A stretch of 64,000 bases of DNA, taken from NCBI GenBank assembly GCA_008704415.1, contig VXIS01000144.1, positions 1 through 64,000 of the forward strand, written 5' to 3'. The stretch's first letter is position 1. Each line of letters opens with the position of its first letter. The stretch is from Sphaerosporella brunnea. Lineage: Eukaryota > Ascomycota > Pezizomycetes > Pezizales > Pyronemataceae. Below are positions 44,566-56,755 of the stretch, in pieces. The notes beneath the pieces are model-generated. The model was not told where the DNA came from and made no database searches. It saw only the letters and a program-made list of their open reading frames with translations. The position numbers and the translations under genes are program-made.

Positions 44566-45602
44566 ATGAACTGCGTCCGCACCTCCGCCATCCGCGCCGC
44601 AGCGACCAGCCGCTTCGCTACCGCTGCCGCTGCCGCACCCCGCACCGCCGCCGCGGCGAGCATGCAGGTCCGCCACGGCTCGAGCATCGACACCTCGGAG
44701 TACCAGTCCCCCTTCCTGGGCGCAACCGCCTACCGCACCACCAAGATCCCGGACTTCTCCAAGTACCGCGTCCCCGCTGGAACCGCAAGGAAGAATCAGG
44801 TATTTTCGTACTTCATGGTCGGAACCATGGGTGCGCTGTCGGCCGCGGGTGCGAAGGCTACCGTTCAGGGTACTACCATCAACACCTCCCCCCCACCCGA
44901 GATAAAAACGGAAAACAAAGAAGAAGCAATCGGAATGGGGCATGAGTGAGGAGGGGAAGAAAGTGAAATTGGTCATTGGGAACGGCATTGGACTGATTTC
45001 GTTTTTCTTTCTTGCCAGACTTCTTGGTCTCTCTCTCCGCCTCCGCTGATGTCTTGGCCATGGCCAAGGTCGAAGTCGACCTCTCTTCAATCCCCGAGGG
45101 CAAGAACGTACGGAACCACCCACCGCATGCAACGCAACAACACAGCAGCAGCAGCGCAGCTAACCTCAAATCCTACGCATAACTATAGGTGATTATCAAA
45201 TGGCGTGGTAAGCCCGTCTTCATCCGCCACCGCACGCCCGACGAGATCATGGAGGCCAACAAGGTCGACATTTCCAAGCTGCGCGACCCCCAGCCCGACG
45301 CTGAGCGCGTCAAGAAGCCGGAATGGCTCGTCATGCTCGGTATCTGCACCCATTTGGGCTGCGTGCCCATTGGCGAGGCCGGTGACTACGGCGGTTGGTT
45401 CTGCCCCTGCCACGGTTCCCACTACGACATCTCTGGTCGCATAAGAAAGGGTCCCGCTCCTCTTAACTTGGAGATCCCTGAATATGAGTATGACCCTTCC
45501 CCCCCCGCCAAACTCAACATGCTCTATCCCCCCCCCCCCCGGGGTTGCGGTGCTGACAGCTGTGATAGATTCCCTGAGGAGGGCAAGCTCGTCATCGGTT
45601 AA
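44566..45602 (+). CDS. RIP1: Rieske iron-sulphur subunit of the cytochrome bc1 complex
   Basis: Exons 44566-44869, 45019-45107, 45189-45487, 45569-45602; 241 aa. It carries the 2Fe-2S centre that takes electrons from ubiquinol in complex III. A mitochondrial presequence rich in Ala/Arg ([20 protein letters not shown]) precedes the membrane anchor [18 protein letters not shown] and hinge [16 protein letters not shown]. Cluster ligands are Cys184/His186 (CTHLGC) and Cys203/His206 (CPCHGS), with Cys189 and Cys205 for the disulphide. The last exon is 34 nt and encodes [10 protein letters not shown]. Intron 3 (81 nt, multiple of three) contains a long C run at 45527-45540 and can be read through in frame; family length requires its removal. 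Confidence 0.95.
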
Positions 45603-46297
45603 ACGGGTTCTCAAAAGTGTGTATGAGTGGTTAGTTCTCAACATTCATTGTAGCAATGCAAGCATGCGGGATTTGTAGAGGCGGCGTAGAATGTGTCTCC
45701 CGAAATCAAGTATTGGCGCCAAAAACTATCTTACAGATGAGACGTTTATTGTTTTCCTAATCGGAGGGGAGGGCGGAGTATGGTATTATATGGAGGACGG
45801 AGTATGGTATTATATGGAGGACGGATATCTGATTGTCGTTGTAGAAGTGGCCGGCCTCTCTGGTCGGCTACACCACTGTACTACCTAGTTCGGTCTTGCC
45901 AATTTTTCTTACTGTTATGTCACATCCCACGTCAGTGCCCAGTAAACAATTAGCGATCCATCCATAGATGTTAACAAAACTATCTCGATTACAAGCAAAA
46001 TGGGATTCTAGGTAATCCGAAGAATTTCCGGAGGAAAAAAACAGCAAGCTGCAAGCATCATGATGTAGTACCAAACACAGACAAGAGCAACAAAGACACT
46101 AAAGATATATACACAAGCACATCGAGGACCTGGCTGCTCGGCGGGGTGTTGAGGGAAGTTGCAAGTATTAAGGATTCGGAAATAAGTCATCGTCGTCATA
46201 ATTCTTTGACAATACACACTCTATTCTCGTCGCTTTTTAGGTCGGTAAAAGTCCTGAGTGTATCTCCAGTGCCATTGTACTATCGCAAACACGTGGT
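45603..46297. other. Convergent 3' region with a 24-bp tandem repeat
   Basis: CGGAGTATGGTATTATATGG plus AGGA is present twice (45774-45797, 45798-45821) with a third start. Otherwise 3' UTR-like DNA between the Rieske and PP2A genes. Confidence 0.6.
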
Positions 46298-47747
46298 TTA
46301 GAGGAAATAATCCGGAGTGCCTGTGCACGACGTCAGTATGCATGTACAACTTGCAGGAAAACCGCATCGGGATTTTACGTCTCGACACCATCGGCTCACC
46401 CGCCCGCGGGCAAGGATCAAACTGCAAACTGAAGCATGGTCAGTAACCCTGAGCAAAATAACACGCCTGGAGGCACAAACAAGGTGTATTTGAGATGCTC
46501 GTCAATCTCCATAATCGCCGCCTGGTTACCGCATCTGTAGCAGTAGTTGGGAGCTGTCGGAACGTCAACACTGAGGCAGAACAGAGTTGCAGATACAGAT
46601 CGTACCAGAGAAAATGGTGACCACGTTGCGATCTTGCGACCAGTTGTATCCTTCCATGACCAACTGGTGCGCTCGAGCAACGAGCGTGAGACCGTTGTTC
46701 TGGTTGAAGGCCTCGGAAATGTCTTGTCCGAAGGTATAACCAGCTCCTCGGGGAGATATCCCCCATCCACAACGGTCATCGGGGTCCGACCATAGGAGAT
46801 CGCACATCGGACCTTCATGAGGAACCTCCTGGATACGATCAAGCGCACGAATGTTGTCCAACGTGTCGATACTGGGTGACAATCCTCCGTGGAGGCAGAA
46901 GATCTGGTTGTCAATGAGCGCAGTTAATGGTAAGTAGTCGAACAGGTCGGTGAAGAGTCTGGAGCGCTTTAGGAACATTCTTTGACTGCGGCGCATAGGC
47001 AAGGAAGGGAGGAGGTCATACTTCCAGACGTTCGCATTACCATACTTGCGCAAGCACTCGTCGTAGAAACCGTATACCTGGGTGATCTGTCTGGACTCGT
47101 GGTTGCCTCGCAATATGGTGATGCGCTGAGGGTAACGGATCTTCAAGGCTACCAGCAACGTCACCGTCTCCACCGAATAGTACCCACGATCTACGTAGTC
47201 ACCTATTCCGCATTGTCAGATACTTCTCCTGTCGGGCGCGAATCACAGTTGCTATCGTCGAGAGCCGTACCCATAAAGAGATAGTTTGTGTCTGGGTTGG
47301 GGCCTCCAATCCGGAAGAGTTCCATGAGGTCGTGAAACTGGCCGTGGATATCACCGCACACGGTAACGGGGCATCTCTGGAGGCGTTGTCAGTTCATGGG
47401 GGGTTGATCCTTCCCAACAGCAGAGCTGGAGCAAACATACCACCGGCTGGACGTTCGACTCTTCTCGGAGGATCTCACGTGCCTGTGCACACACAGGAAG
47501 TCAGTGAAAGTTCAGGGATACCCTTTTCCCGCAAAAATCTCGAACCGGACAAGCTCCAAAATCAGCGACAGGCAGTAACCAGGGATCGTACCTTCTCGCA
47601 CAGCCTTTGCACATCAACCTCGCTGAGCTGTTTGCACTGCATCAAGGTCGAGATCCATCCATCGAGCTCGTTGATAGACGAGGTATCCTGAACAGCTATG
47701 CTTGACGGCGGAGGGGTCCTGCCGACATCTTCCATCTTGGTATCCAT
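46298..47747 (-). CDS. Protein phosphatase 2A catalytic subunit
   Basis: Exons (minus): 47747-47592, 47482-47441, 47376-47271, 47202-47022, 46958-46606, 46553-46481, 46428-46379, 46320-46298; 327 aa (orthologue of yeast PPH21/PPH22, Aspergillus pphA). PP2A is a Ser/Thr phosphatase working with A and B subunits. [34 protein letters not shown] (metal site 1), [49 protein letters not shown] and [10 protein letters not shown] appear in order, and the C-terminus TPDYFL is the carboxymethylated hexapeptide end. The 14-codon exon 47482-47441 and 23-nt last exon are small but required. One intron (46959-47021, 63 nt) is a multiple of three. Confidence 0.95.
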
Positions 47748-48891
47748 TGTTGTAGCGATGCGATCGATTAAGTTCTGTTAACGAGGAGAGGGGTATTATT
47801 CGGCGACGGAGGGGTTGATAGATGGTATTTTAGCAGCGGAGAGACAGGCTCGACTTTTCGAATACGGTTGATCGCGTGGGTTTGGGGTGGAAGGGGATGA
47901 CGGAAGTATTGTTGGGTTGAGGCTCGGGGTAGGGGGAGGAGGGAGGCTTGGTGTGGAGGTGAAAGTGGATGAAAGAGCACAAGGGGGGTGCGAGATAAGC
48001 GGGGGCGGGGCTCGCGCGACAAATGACAACACACCAGGGGAAAATTATCACTACATTTTTGGATATAAACTCGAATTGAAGAGATCGCCACGAGTACAAT
48101 AGGTACGCCAAGTACTTTAGTACTTACTTAGTATGTAGCAAATTATCTGCTTCGTGAGGCTTTGTATGCCGACCCATATTATTAGTACGAACAGGTATTG
48201 GCTTGTTTAATGAGGTAGGAAAACTTTACAGGCTTGCGGTGCGAAATGAGAATTCGTGAATTAGGAAGACCGAGTTCTTCTAACGAAACCTAGTGCGCGA
48301 GCCAAGTTCCTAGCATTGGCAGATTACTCCATGATGTATCACTCGGATATTCACAGGAGCCATTCTTGGACGTCTATTAAATAAACCCCAGCTTCAGAGA
48401 TAGTACTCTCACAACATGTAAACTCCGTTTGATATTTGGAAAGAGATATGAAGGTGAACAAATATGAACATCTCCGCATGTGCGAGGCGACAGACTGACT
48501 AAAAAGCCCATGGAGAAGCAAAACATAAATCACAACGCCCAAACATACATGGCATGACGCTCAAGCAACGCTAACAAGACAACCAACCCAGGTCCAACCA
48601 GAACGAACGTCGAACAAACCCAGCGCCTGTAACCATATCCGTTTGCAATGAAAGCAACAAGAGAAAAGGGAAAAGAAAAAAAAAGGGGGGGGGGGGGGGT
48701 AAAACATACATAGCAGCACCAGGGAGCGTACCCACATGGCGTGCACCTACTAACGTATAGACGAACCACGAAACCAACACGCAATGCAATTGCAGGCCAT
48801 GAACGAAGAAAGAACCTCGAAACAATACTTCGGATGTTGTATGGTTGTGGAGTTCGACGTAACAAGATTCCTTCAACGAGTCTCTTGGCGC
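47748..48891. other. Intergenic between PP2A and the Pps1-like gene; G15 run
   Basis: 1.1 kb upstream of PP2A. A run of 15 G at 48685-48699 follows an A-rich stretch. Several overlapping minus-strand ORFs at 48530-48976 have no domain and are rejected. Confidence 0.45.
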
Positions 48892-51474
48892 TCAGGTCTG
48901 CCGAGTGTAAGGGCGGTTCATGGCAGCTATCTCGCGAGCCACGTGGGTCCACTCGAGTTCTCGCTTTGGAGAGCATCCAGACAGGGACTCTTCAAACTTG
49001 AGCAGCTCATACATGAACCGCAGGTGGGGTTGGATGATGACATTAAGTCGGCGCGCCCGAACATAACAACTAACTCGGAGTCAGTCCACGTGGCAAGTAA
49101 GGGAAACCATTTTCAATGTGCACTTACTATGCACGGGGAAGCGAAAGTTTAAGGGACCGCATAACTTCGGCAATGCATATGGTGGCCGAGCGCGAGACGC
49201 CCACCCTGCAGTGGACCAGTATTGGCTCATCTAGACGGTGACTCTCATCTTTGATGTCCCAGTCAGCAGGAAACCGTTCAGCCGGGGCGAGGGAGCAGAC
49301 CAATGAAATCTAGGCAACGCCGAAACTGGTGTTCCAGTGGATCACATCCGTTATCTTGTAAGTCCTTGACTATCGTGACCTTGTCCTCACCAAATGATTT
49401 CCGTTCCTCGTTTGTCCACGACACCTCTTCACCAATACTCAAGACGCGCTTGATACCCAAAGCTTGCAATAGCCCACAGTTGTTTGCGTGCAAGAGATTT
49501 CCCAGATACATGTAAGGGAGCACCCGACTGGGGAGAGAACCGTCCATCCTATACAACCATTCAGGAGGATTCTTTTTGCGTTCCGATTTGGCGCATTGGT
49601 CGCTTTTGCGGACAGCAGCATCCAACAGCTTATGTTCGATATACCGCAGGAAAGCAAGGTCTTTGTCATAGGCAAAGAAATTCCTCTTCTTTTTGGTGTG
49701 CAGACTGATCCAGGCCTCATGAACGGGCAAAACCTCAGCATACATAATGTATGCGAGGGCAAGCAAGGAAGTTTCCGTGTAGCCATCGATGCAATGTATC
49801 AGTATCTTGCGGGGCTGCCGCTCTGAAGGAGTCATTCGGAGGTCTCCATCGGAATCTCGGTGTTCATCCTCCGTATATTCCCCGTTGGCAACGGCATACA
49901 TCCATTTGCACATCTCAATCATCCCATCTACTTCGATCTTCGACCAACTAGAGGGCGATATCGTCCCTGATCCCGGGAAATCCAGGAACAGTTGTTCCGA
50001 TGAATGTTCCGTGACTTCGAGAAGCTCCTGTAAGGTTTCTGGCAGAGGTGCCAGGTCGTCATTCGCATCGATCACGACTCCCCACTTGTGCTCCTTGTGT
50101 CGAACATCAGCGGTCGAACCTAGCCAAACATTATTGGCTATTTCAGATGCCCTCGACATTGAGCACATTTCCATTCGTTCCCAACGGCCTATCAAACGCA
50201 CGTTAGCCTACAGCTTCCGAAGCTTAGCGATGAGTAGGAGACGAGACGAGACAGGAACAGCCTCAGCAGCTAAGCAAAAGCTCGTGCCTCAATGGAGAGA
50301 AAAATAGCCCCTAAGGGTGCTGGGATTGACCCCCATGAGGGAAGAAGGGAAGCCGAGCATGGTCAGATCGAGACACGATTGCACAAACATTCTCGAATTA
50401 TTTTTCATGCGTCGGAGGCCGGTCAGTTTGTATCAAGAGAAAGCCTTAGGGTGTCTCGTCTCGTGCCCATCACAATAATTGACACTATTGAGATTCACTT
50501 ACAAAATTCAACCACTTTACCGGTGAGGAGGCCTCTGGAATCAGTCGTCACCATGCCCGGGAACAGATTCTCAAAAACAGAAAATGCACCTGTAAGACTC
50601 GGGGTTAGTCACAAGTCCTGCCTCGGCTTGACTATCTGTGAAACCCACTCTCAACAACAAAAGTACTGTATATTGGAAATTCCCGAGTGGTGCCCTGGCA
50701 CTGCGCTCTATGGTAAAGCTGAGCTGCGGAAATCCGCTTGGCTACCCTCATGACCTCGACTGGGTCGGTGTCGTCGTCTCCATATACCACGATATCGGAA
50801 AGCCCAGCAAACTTGGCCACTTGGATATGGAAATTGCGGACATTGAAACCTTCACGTGGATCAACACAAAGGAAACCCGGAGTTTGGGTATTCAAAGGTA
50901 AGATCTCCTCAGGTATAATGGCCCCCTTCAGTTTGGAGCTGTTGATATCTCGGCCAACTTTGACAATGAGAGTACCCCGGTAGCACGTTGGCATTCGCTT
51001 TGCGGCCTTTTTGCCGGAACGGGCGCAGAAGAACGACAACTGTAGACCATTGTCTGGGTGTAGACCATGAGCCCACGGAAATAGTTGGTCAATAGCTGGA
51101 AGCGGTTGCCGCGAGGTGAAGTTCACTGCCGCTGCCACTCCGGGGGCATCGATAGCATAGACCGGGGGCGAGCTGCAAAGACGCCTATAGTCGTCTGGAG
51201 GGTGCAGCAGAGACTCCATGCATTTGGTGGCCTCGGTGATAGGCAATCCCTCCGGAGGGGACGCGGGAGGCGTGACCGGGCTCGTAAACAGTATACCGCC
51301 GGGGCTCGGGGAGGGCATGTGTTTGTTTGGAATCTGAATGGGAGTTGTCCGCTCTCCGTCTGCGCATGGTATTGGTAACGCCGGTGTAGACATCGATGTA
51401 GCGGCGGATTGGACGTGCAATCCCATTGAGGGCGGAGGTGTTGGTGTGCTCCTAGACAATACAACAGCTGTCAT
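48892..51474 (-). CDS. PPS1: Dual-specificity protein phosphatase, Pps1-like
   Basis: Exons (minus): 51474-50649, 50589-50503, 50188-49301, 49248-49128, 49069-48892; 699 aa. The C-terminal DSP domain has MYLGNLLHANNCGLLQALGI and the active-site loop VHCRVGVSRSATIC; the acidic EPILVH context and later RARRLNVIIQPHLRFMYEL match yeast Pps1 and related fungal enzymes that remove phosphate from Tyr and Ser/Thr. Upstream is a second phosphatase-like domain with LIHCIDGYTETS: the Cys is there but the loop Arg is not, so it is probably inactive. The N-terminal 150 residues are Pro/Ser-rich. The intron 50189-50502 is 314 nt, long for this window. The ATG chosen is the first in frame. Confidence 0.85.
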
Positions 51475-53386
51475 GGTTCCTGTTGAAAGTGTGCTTTCAG
51501 AATTGCGGGCGGGTTGAGCAGCAGCGTCCCACGCCCGTTTAAATTTGTTTCTTTGGCGACTTTTCTTCCGGAGAAGTCGGGTGGGTTTGCAGGCGTTGCG
51601 AAGATCCCGCAAAATCGAGAGATTGATATGAAATACGGCAAGCGTGATTGTCGGTCAGATGTTCTGGAGCTGTCCTTTGGTGGAAGGATCGACACAAAGC
51701 TCCAACGCTGACGCTGACACAGAAGCCGCGAGATGGGGGAAGGAGACAACTGGCGGCAGACGTAAATATAGTGGACAAGAGCAGCACGGGGAGAAAAAGC
51801 GGTGAGTGGGTCACTCAAGGCTGCAACGGGGTGGTGGTGGTGGTGGTGGTGGTGGTGGTGGGGGGGGGGGGGCTGCAAGCACAGGCGATGGACTAATAAA
51901 GCTCGTGGGCACAGGCATTGTTATTATTTGGGTGCGCTGGAAGCGGGAGATAGGTAAGTGGAGGAAACCTAGGCCCGGTGCACGCAACCTTGTGATATTG
52001 GTTCGAGATTCAACCTTGAGGTATGTAGCTAGGAAGTAGGTAGAGGTGTTTGGCGTAGCTAGCGCACTACGCAACCTTTGATATTGCGCAAACTCGAATC
52101 AATCCTACCCCTAGCTCTAAACCACATATTTTTTTTGTGGTGATTTTCCGACGATTTTCGGTGAGGTAATATAGTGCTCTCTCCAGGTTTGCTGTAATGT
52201 AGATAGATTTATAGGGTGCCAACCCCTCCCCAGTAGAACAAACGTTTTCTCAGGTATGTGGTAGATAAGTGGTAAGGTGCGGTTGCGTGCTGCTGCTGCA
52301 GTAGGCAGCGGAAGGTATGTCGCGCTGGCAAGCGGACTGTGGATGGGCAAGCAAAGCAAAGAAAAAGGAAGAGTCCCCGCTGGTGTTGTTGTCGCTGGTA
52401 AGCATACTCGATACCTGGACTCGGAGCAGTGGTGACAACTGTGCTGTTTCTCGCACACAGGTTTTTACTGCAGCGAGAACTCGAGTCATGGAGGCGGCTA
52501 TCAGAGGTGTCGGTATTCTGCGGGTGGGGCCAGGGAGATTGAGTGGTTTGCTGGTGGTGGTGGTGGTGGTGGTGGTGGTGGTGGTGGTGGGATGTTTGCT
52601 GCAAACACGCACAGATACCACGGAGCACGTCTTCTGCCCGCCCGCAACGGGTACCCTCCTCCAGCGTAGATCCGGTCGACGGTTTCCGAGAGCGTGGTGC
52701 CTGCCGTGCGATTGACGCCTTGCAGCACTTTTGAGCAGGACGAAGACGCGAGCTGTCCACCCAGGCAGAGGCAGAAGTCGAGATAGAGAGAAGTAACGAA
52801 GGCATATCTGCTGCCCAGACATGCAAACATCCTACATCGTGTAGGAGATAGACAGCGTTGCATTCGCACGGCGAGGATGACGCTCGGCTCTGCCCTGATC
52901 CCTGCAGGCAAGTGTTCGAGTGTCTGCTCTACAGAGCATAGCTGCATTAGGCATGTAGAGTAGCTGCCGAAAACCCCGCGTCGAACTGGAACCCACGCCT
53001 CGTTTCTTATCGCCCGCTGCTTCCTCTCCACAAAAGCCAAAGTCAGCCAGCCAGCGCCATCTTTGCGCTCAAAAGAACCAGCCGCTCCAGCATTTCGTTT
53101 CGTCTCACCTCACCTCGCCTCGCCGTGTCACAGCCGAGAGTCACAGAAGCACGGCATTGCCGGCTTCATGCGATATGGATAAGGCATCCGCCCCCTGTCT
53201 CTCCAACAGCCAAGCAGAGGATTCTCTACTCGTATCTTTATACAGGTCACGTGTTCCCTCGCTAAGAGGCTGCTCCCGGAACCTCGCTTAATAGCCTTCT
53301 CGGCATCGCCCTCCACACGCGACATCCTTGGGAGCAAGGTCGCGAGTGGCAGCACGTTCCAGTCTTCCATATCATCGTCATCAATG
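51475..53386. repeat. 1.9-kb upstream region with two (TGG)n tracts
   Basis: (TGG)10 followed by 12 G at 51831-51872 and (TGG)n at 52551-52591. Frames over these tracts give His, Pro or Gly runs and are artefacts. CTCACCTCACCTCGCCTCGC at 53104-53124 is another short repeat. No gene supported; some of this will be the Pps1-like gene's leader. Confidence 0.6.
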
Positions 53387-53782
53387 TCAATCAAACCATC
53401 CCGCCTGCGCTGTCGAACCCTGCGCCAAACTGATATCCTTTTTTGCGCCCCTGACTGTCTCCAGCTCTGCCTTCTTGATGGTGCCGCTCACATGTACGAG
53501 CAAACACGGCCGGCCCCCCTTGAGCTCGGGCACATATGTGAGAGCGGCCCAAACGAGGCGATAGTGCTCGCGGCCGACGCGGATGATGCCCGTCGAAGCC
53601 GCGGGAGAAAAGTATTTTACTACACGCCACGTGATTAGGCCTTCACGTCTTTTCGGGAGGAGGGGGAGGTGGAGGGAATACCGGAGAGCCACGGCAACGC
53701 CAGCACCCCAATCGCCGAAATTTGTAGAGAGCGTGCCCCGTATTAGCGTGGCGAGCTCCGGCTTAAAGTTTTGGAGCCGCAT
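53387..53782 (-). CDS. POP5: Pop5-like RNase P/MRP subunit, N-terminus not found
   Basis: 131-codon minus-strand frame from an ATG at 53780-53782. It contains the Pop5/Rpp14 core: LATLIRGTLSTNFGDWGAGV, VKYFSPAASTGIIRV, REHYRLVWAALTYV and LLVHVSGTIKKAE. Pop5 is a protein subunit of RNase P and RNase MRP, which mature tRNA and rRNA. Two oddities: the first strand of the family (VRLKHRYLL-type, about 35 residues) is absent upstream as far as the TSC13 stop at 53944, and a 20-odd-residue insert (RYSLHLPLLPKRREG) sits where relatives have a short loop, which may be an unspliced intron. Either an upstream micro-exon was missed or the gene is truncated. Confidence 0.65.
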   Translation of the reverse strand: MRLQNFKPELATLIRGTLSTNFGDWGAGVAVALRYSLHLPLLPKRREGLITWRVVKYFSPAASTGIIRVGREHYRLVWAALTYVPELKGGRPCLLVHVSGTIKKAELETVRGAKKDISLAQGSTAQAGWFD

Positions 53783-53943
53783 TCTTAAGAACGCAAGGGC
53801 CCACCAACTTGTACGGGACGAGAATTAAACAGCAATTTTTACATCTCACTTGTCTACATACACATGAGAATCTACTCTGTGTGGCGTCCCCTGAATCATC
53901 TTTCCTATACACATTGCCGTGTCATCGTTCCATCTCCCTCCAT

Positions 53944-55076
53944 CTACCAAAATCCTGGGAACATGGCGCACTTCTTTTTGTATGCGCTGCCAAACTCCTT
54001 TCGGTACCTCCTCTCCTTCTTTTTGGCCCAAATGGCCATCTGGCCAGCTGCCACAACCAAGAAAAACACCGACGCCCAGTTTCCTCCGCTCAGGATCACG
54101 ATCGCGAGCCAAGCAAGGGTCTCAAACAAGTAGTTCGGGCAAGTAACCAGGCTGAAGCCGAAACCACGGGGAATCTGTCTCTTGGTGCTACCATCAGACG
54201 GCCGGAGATTGCGAAGCGTAACATGGGTAGAGTAGTTAGCCAGCTCGGAGAAGATCCAGAGAGCGATGGCGCCGTAGAGAACGGCGGGATTCGATTCGGC
54301 GTCCAGGAACCTGGGCCACCACGAAGCGGCAGGGGAAGAGGTGGGTGCGTAGAGAAAGTAAGCCAGGTTCAGTCCGGAGAGGATCCAGTAATGAGCCGAG
54401 TTCTTGAAGATGTTGAAGGCAGGCATGGTGGCTGCCGAGAAGCGGTGCACGAAGACGGTCTCGTATTCGCGCTTCAGGAAGTGCAGAGTGATCAGGAGGC
54501 ACATCACCAGCTGGGTTATAGTCGGTGGGGGAAGTGGGCCATCAACTGAAGGGCTGAATGGCAAGTACGAGAGCGGGTTCCACTTGGATGCCGAGTAGAT
54601 ATAAGGACGCAGCACGAACAGGAAGAGAGGGTGGATGATCAGCGGTCCCAGGTATTCTACCATGAACACTGTGCGCCACGCAATTTGAGGGCCTAGAAGC
54701 CAAGCCGTCGATTAGAAAGAACACTTGAATGATGATAGGTCGCTGTTCGTCACTAACCGAGGTCTTTCACAAAGATCTGGCTTCCGTCTCTGAGGCCGGT
54801 CTCTTCGACAGTAACCAGCTTCCCGTCATCTCTCTTGGTGGAAATGACGCTACCATCGCTTCCCTTGGTGATGCGCAAACGGTTCCTGTTCAATCCGGTG
54901 GCCTTTGAGAGGATGTTGTAGAGGTCTTCGGCGGTAGTAGTTGCAAGGTCAATCTGCACCGTCTCGGGAAGATTCTTGAGGGGACGACCTAAGAAGCATG
55001 AGTACTGTCGTTAATCTGGGACGTCGACTCGGAATTGGGGGCAATCACCCCGTGGCTTAACGTTGAGGGTAATCAT
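53944..55076 (-). CDS. TSC13: Very-long-chain enoyl-CoA reductase
   Basis: Exons (minus): 55076-55049, 54988-54758, 54692-53944; 335 aa. Tsc13 performs the last reduction in very-long-chain fatty acid elongation in the ER membrane. The ubiquitin-like N-terminus MITLNVKPRGRPLKNLPETV is assembled across the first splice; GSQIFVKDLGPQIAWRTVFM spans the second. The reductase part has LHFLKREYETVFVHRF, MPAFNIFKNSAHYW, RGFGFSLVTCPNYLFE and the C-terminal RRYRKEFGSAYKKK with GFW-end, all typical. Several hydrophobic helices. The first exon is 28 nt. Confidence 0.93.
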
Positions 55077-56755
55077 CGTGTCACTTGTGAGGTGTAAAGA
55101 GGGTTGCTGAGTGGAATTCAACAAAACACGCCTCGGCCTTGGCGTGCGTTAACGTAGCCTGGGTTAGGTTTTCACACGGTATGGCTGGGGACAGCCAGCC
55201 CGCCCGGCCGGCTGCGTTGGGCGGATGTGGGCTGATCAGAAAGCCCGGCTGGCTGTTTGGGCTGATCAAAAAGCCCGCCCGGCTGTTTGGGCTGCAGCCC
55301 ACAATGACGACAAATACGACCACCGTGATGTAAACTACTCCTATGAAATGAAAAGTACATAAAGATGTTCGCCGTGTAAAATGATGACTAGGAGGAGATC
55401 ACTAGGGGGTCTCAATAACTTCCGTTCGCGACGTACATTGTGGGAACGTACACACAAAAGCTTCACATTTTCAACAATGTACGTAGAGAACGGAGGTTAT
55501 TGAGACCCCCTACTAGATAGGAGTTTAGTATAACATCACAGATCCTGATAAGTCTATCGGCGCCGATTGAACCCCGCCACTTGCAGTGGCCGGTCTTCAC
55601 CGGAGATCACTCAAAGCTCTGGCAGCCGGGCTGGCCCGAAAGCAGGCTGGGCCGTTTGGGCTGATGCAAATAGCCCGCCCGGCTGTTTGGGCTGGCTACT
55701 GAGAACACTGCATCTAGAGCCGGAGGCACCCTGTCTTTGAGCCGCACATTCTCGACCAAAAAAAAAAGAGAAGACTGTCAGGCGCTCTATCGATTGATTG
55801 AGTCGGATTTTCCAGATTCTTCCTGTCGGGGATGTGGGGTCGCCGATTTTGGACAATTGTCGCCTGGCTGTCAAAACAAGAAGATTCACGCTTATCACTC
55901 GGTCATTTTGTATGTATTACTAAGCGAAAATGAGTGTCGCGACCCACCGCGACCAGGTGTCCCCAACCATAAACGGATGATTTCCTGTCAATCATGAGCT
56001 CGAGCCCAAGAGTCATGATTTTATATATATATTGTAATTTAACTGGAAACTTAAGGTAAAGGCTCTGTAGTGATGGCTGTAGGGAGAGCGTTGAGAGGGG
56101 TTGAATATGGCTGTCTGGCAGTGGGAGAACTGACACGGCTCCAGCTCGATCGTGATATCAGTCTATGTTAGGTAGCAATCAAAGCAACAGTTCACACCTC
56201 AGGAGGAGTATTTCCTGACAATTGAGGAATACAAGCACAAAGCTTCGAAATGGATGCTAGTAAATTGAAACTCCTCTAGATAAGTGGCCAATGGGATGAT
56301 TTACCAGCCGAAAGCTTTATCCTGCGGCCCTCATTGCTTCCGGGAAAAGCACCGCGTACTTTTCGGTGCATCAGAACTGGTGGACCTTCACGCCGGATGT
56401 TTTCAAAAGGTGCACCAATGGGCTCGAGAGGATAGTCAATTGGCTGATAGCAAGTGATTGGAAGAAGAGCCAGAGCAATGCCCACTGCTCTGGCCAAGCC
56501 ACGCTATTTCCCCTGTCACCAATCGATGCATCGCATCCCTGGCCCAAGTAGCCCGTACGAGTACGAGGACTAATACATACCTTAACCAACCTTCCCCGTC
56601 CGAGCGCCCCCAAGGCAAAATACCAAGCTCCCCTCCACACAGATCATCCAGATCATCACCGACCCCCGCCAACGTCATACCCCATCGCAGTTGTCTCGAT
56701 TTAGCCACAGCGACAGCAAACCGAAACAACACGTTTCACTCTTCCCCCGGATGAC
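55077..56755. other. Intergenic with dispersed GC-rich repeats
   Basis: A motif of the form GCCCGGCTGTTTGGGCTG recurs at 55230-55295 (three times, joined by GATCA.AAA) and at 55645-55693 (twice). Apart from the hairpin at 55402-55515 nothing else is recognised. The last 400 bp lead the CLC gene. Confidence 0.6.
55402..55515. mobile_element. 114-bp hairpin MITE
   Basis: CTAGGGGGTCTCAATAACTT at 55402 pairs with the segment ending AAGTTATTGAGACC-type sequence (GGTTATTGAGACCCCCTACT) at 55494-55514; the pairing extends to ACGTACATTGT / ACAATGTACGT. Arms about 38-40 bp, loop about 32 bp. Confidence 0.8.

Noticed and set aside
48530..48976. 148-codon minus-strand ORF
   Set aside because: Runs antisense-like over the Pps1-type gene's 3' end and a G homopolymer; no family content.
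52209..53040. Overlapping ORFs with His, Thr or Pro runs
   Set aside because: Runs are translations of the (TGG)n tract; the flanks show no domain.
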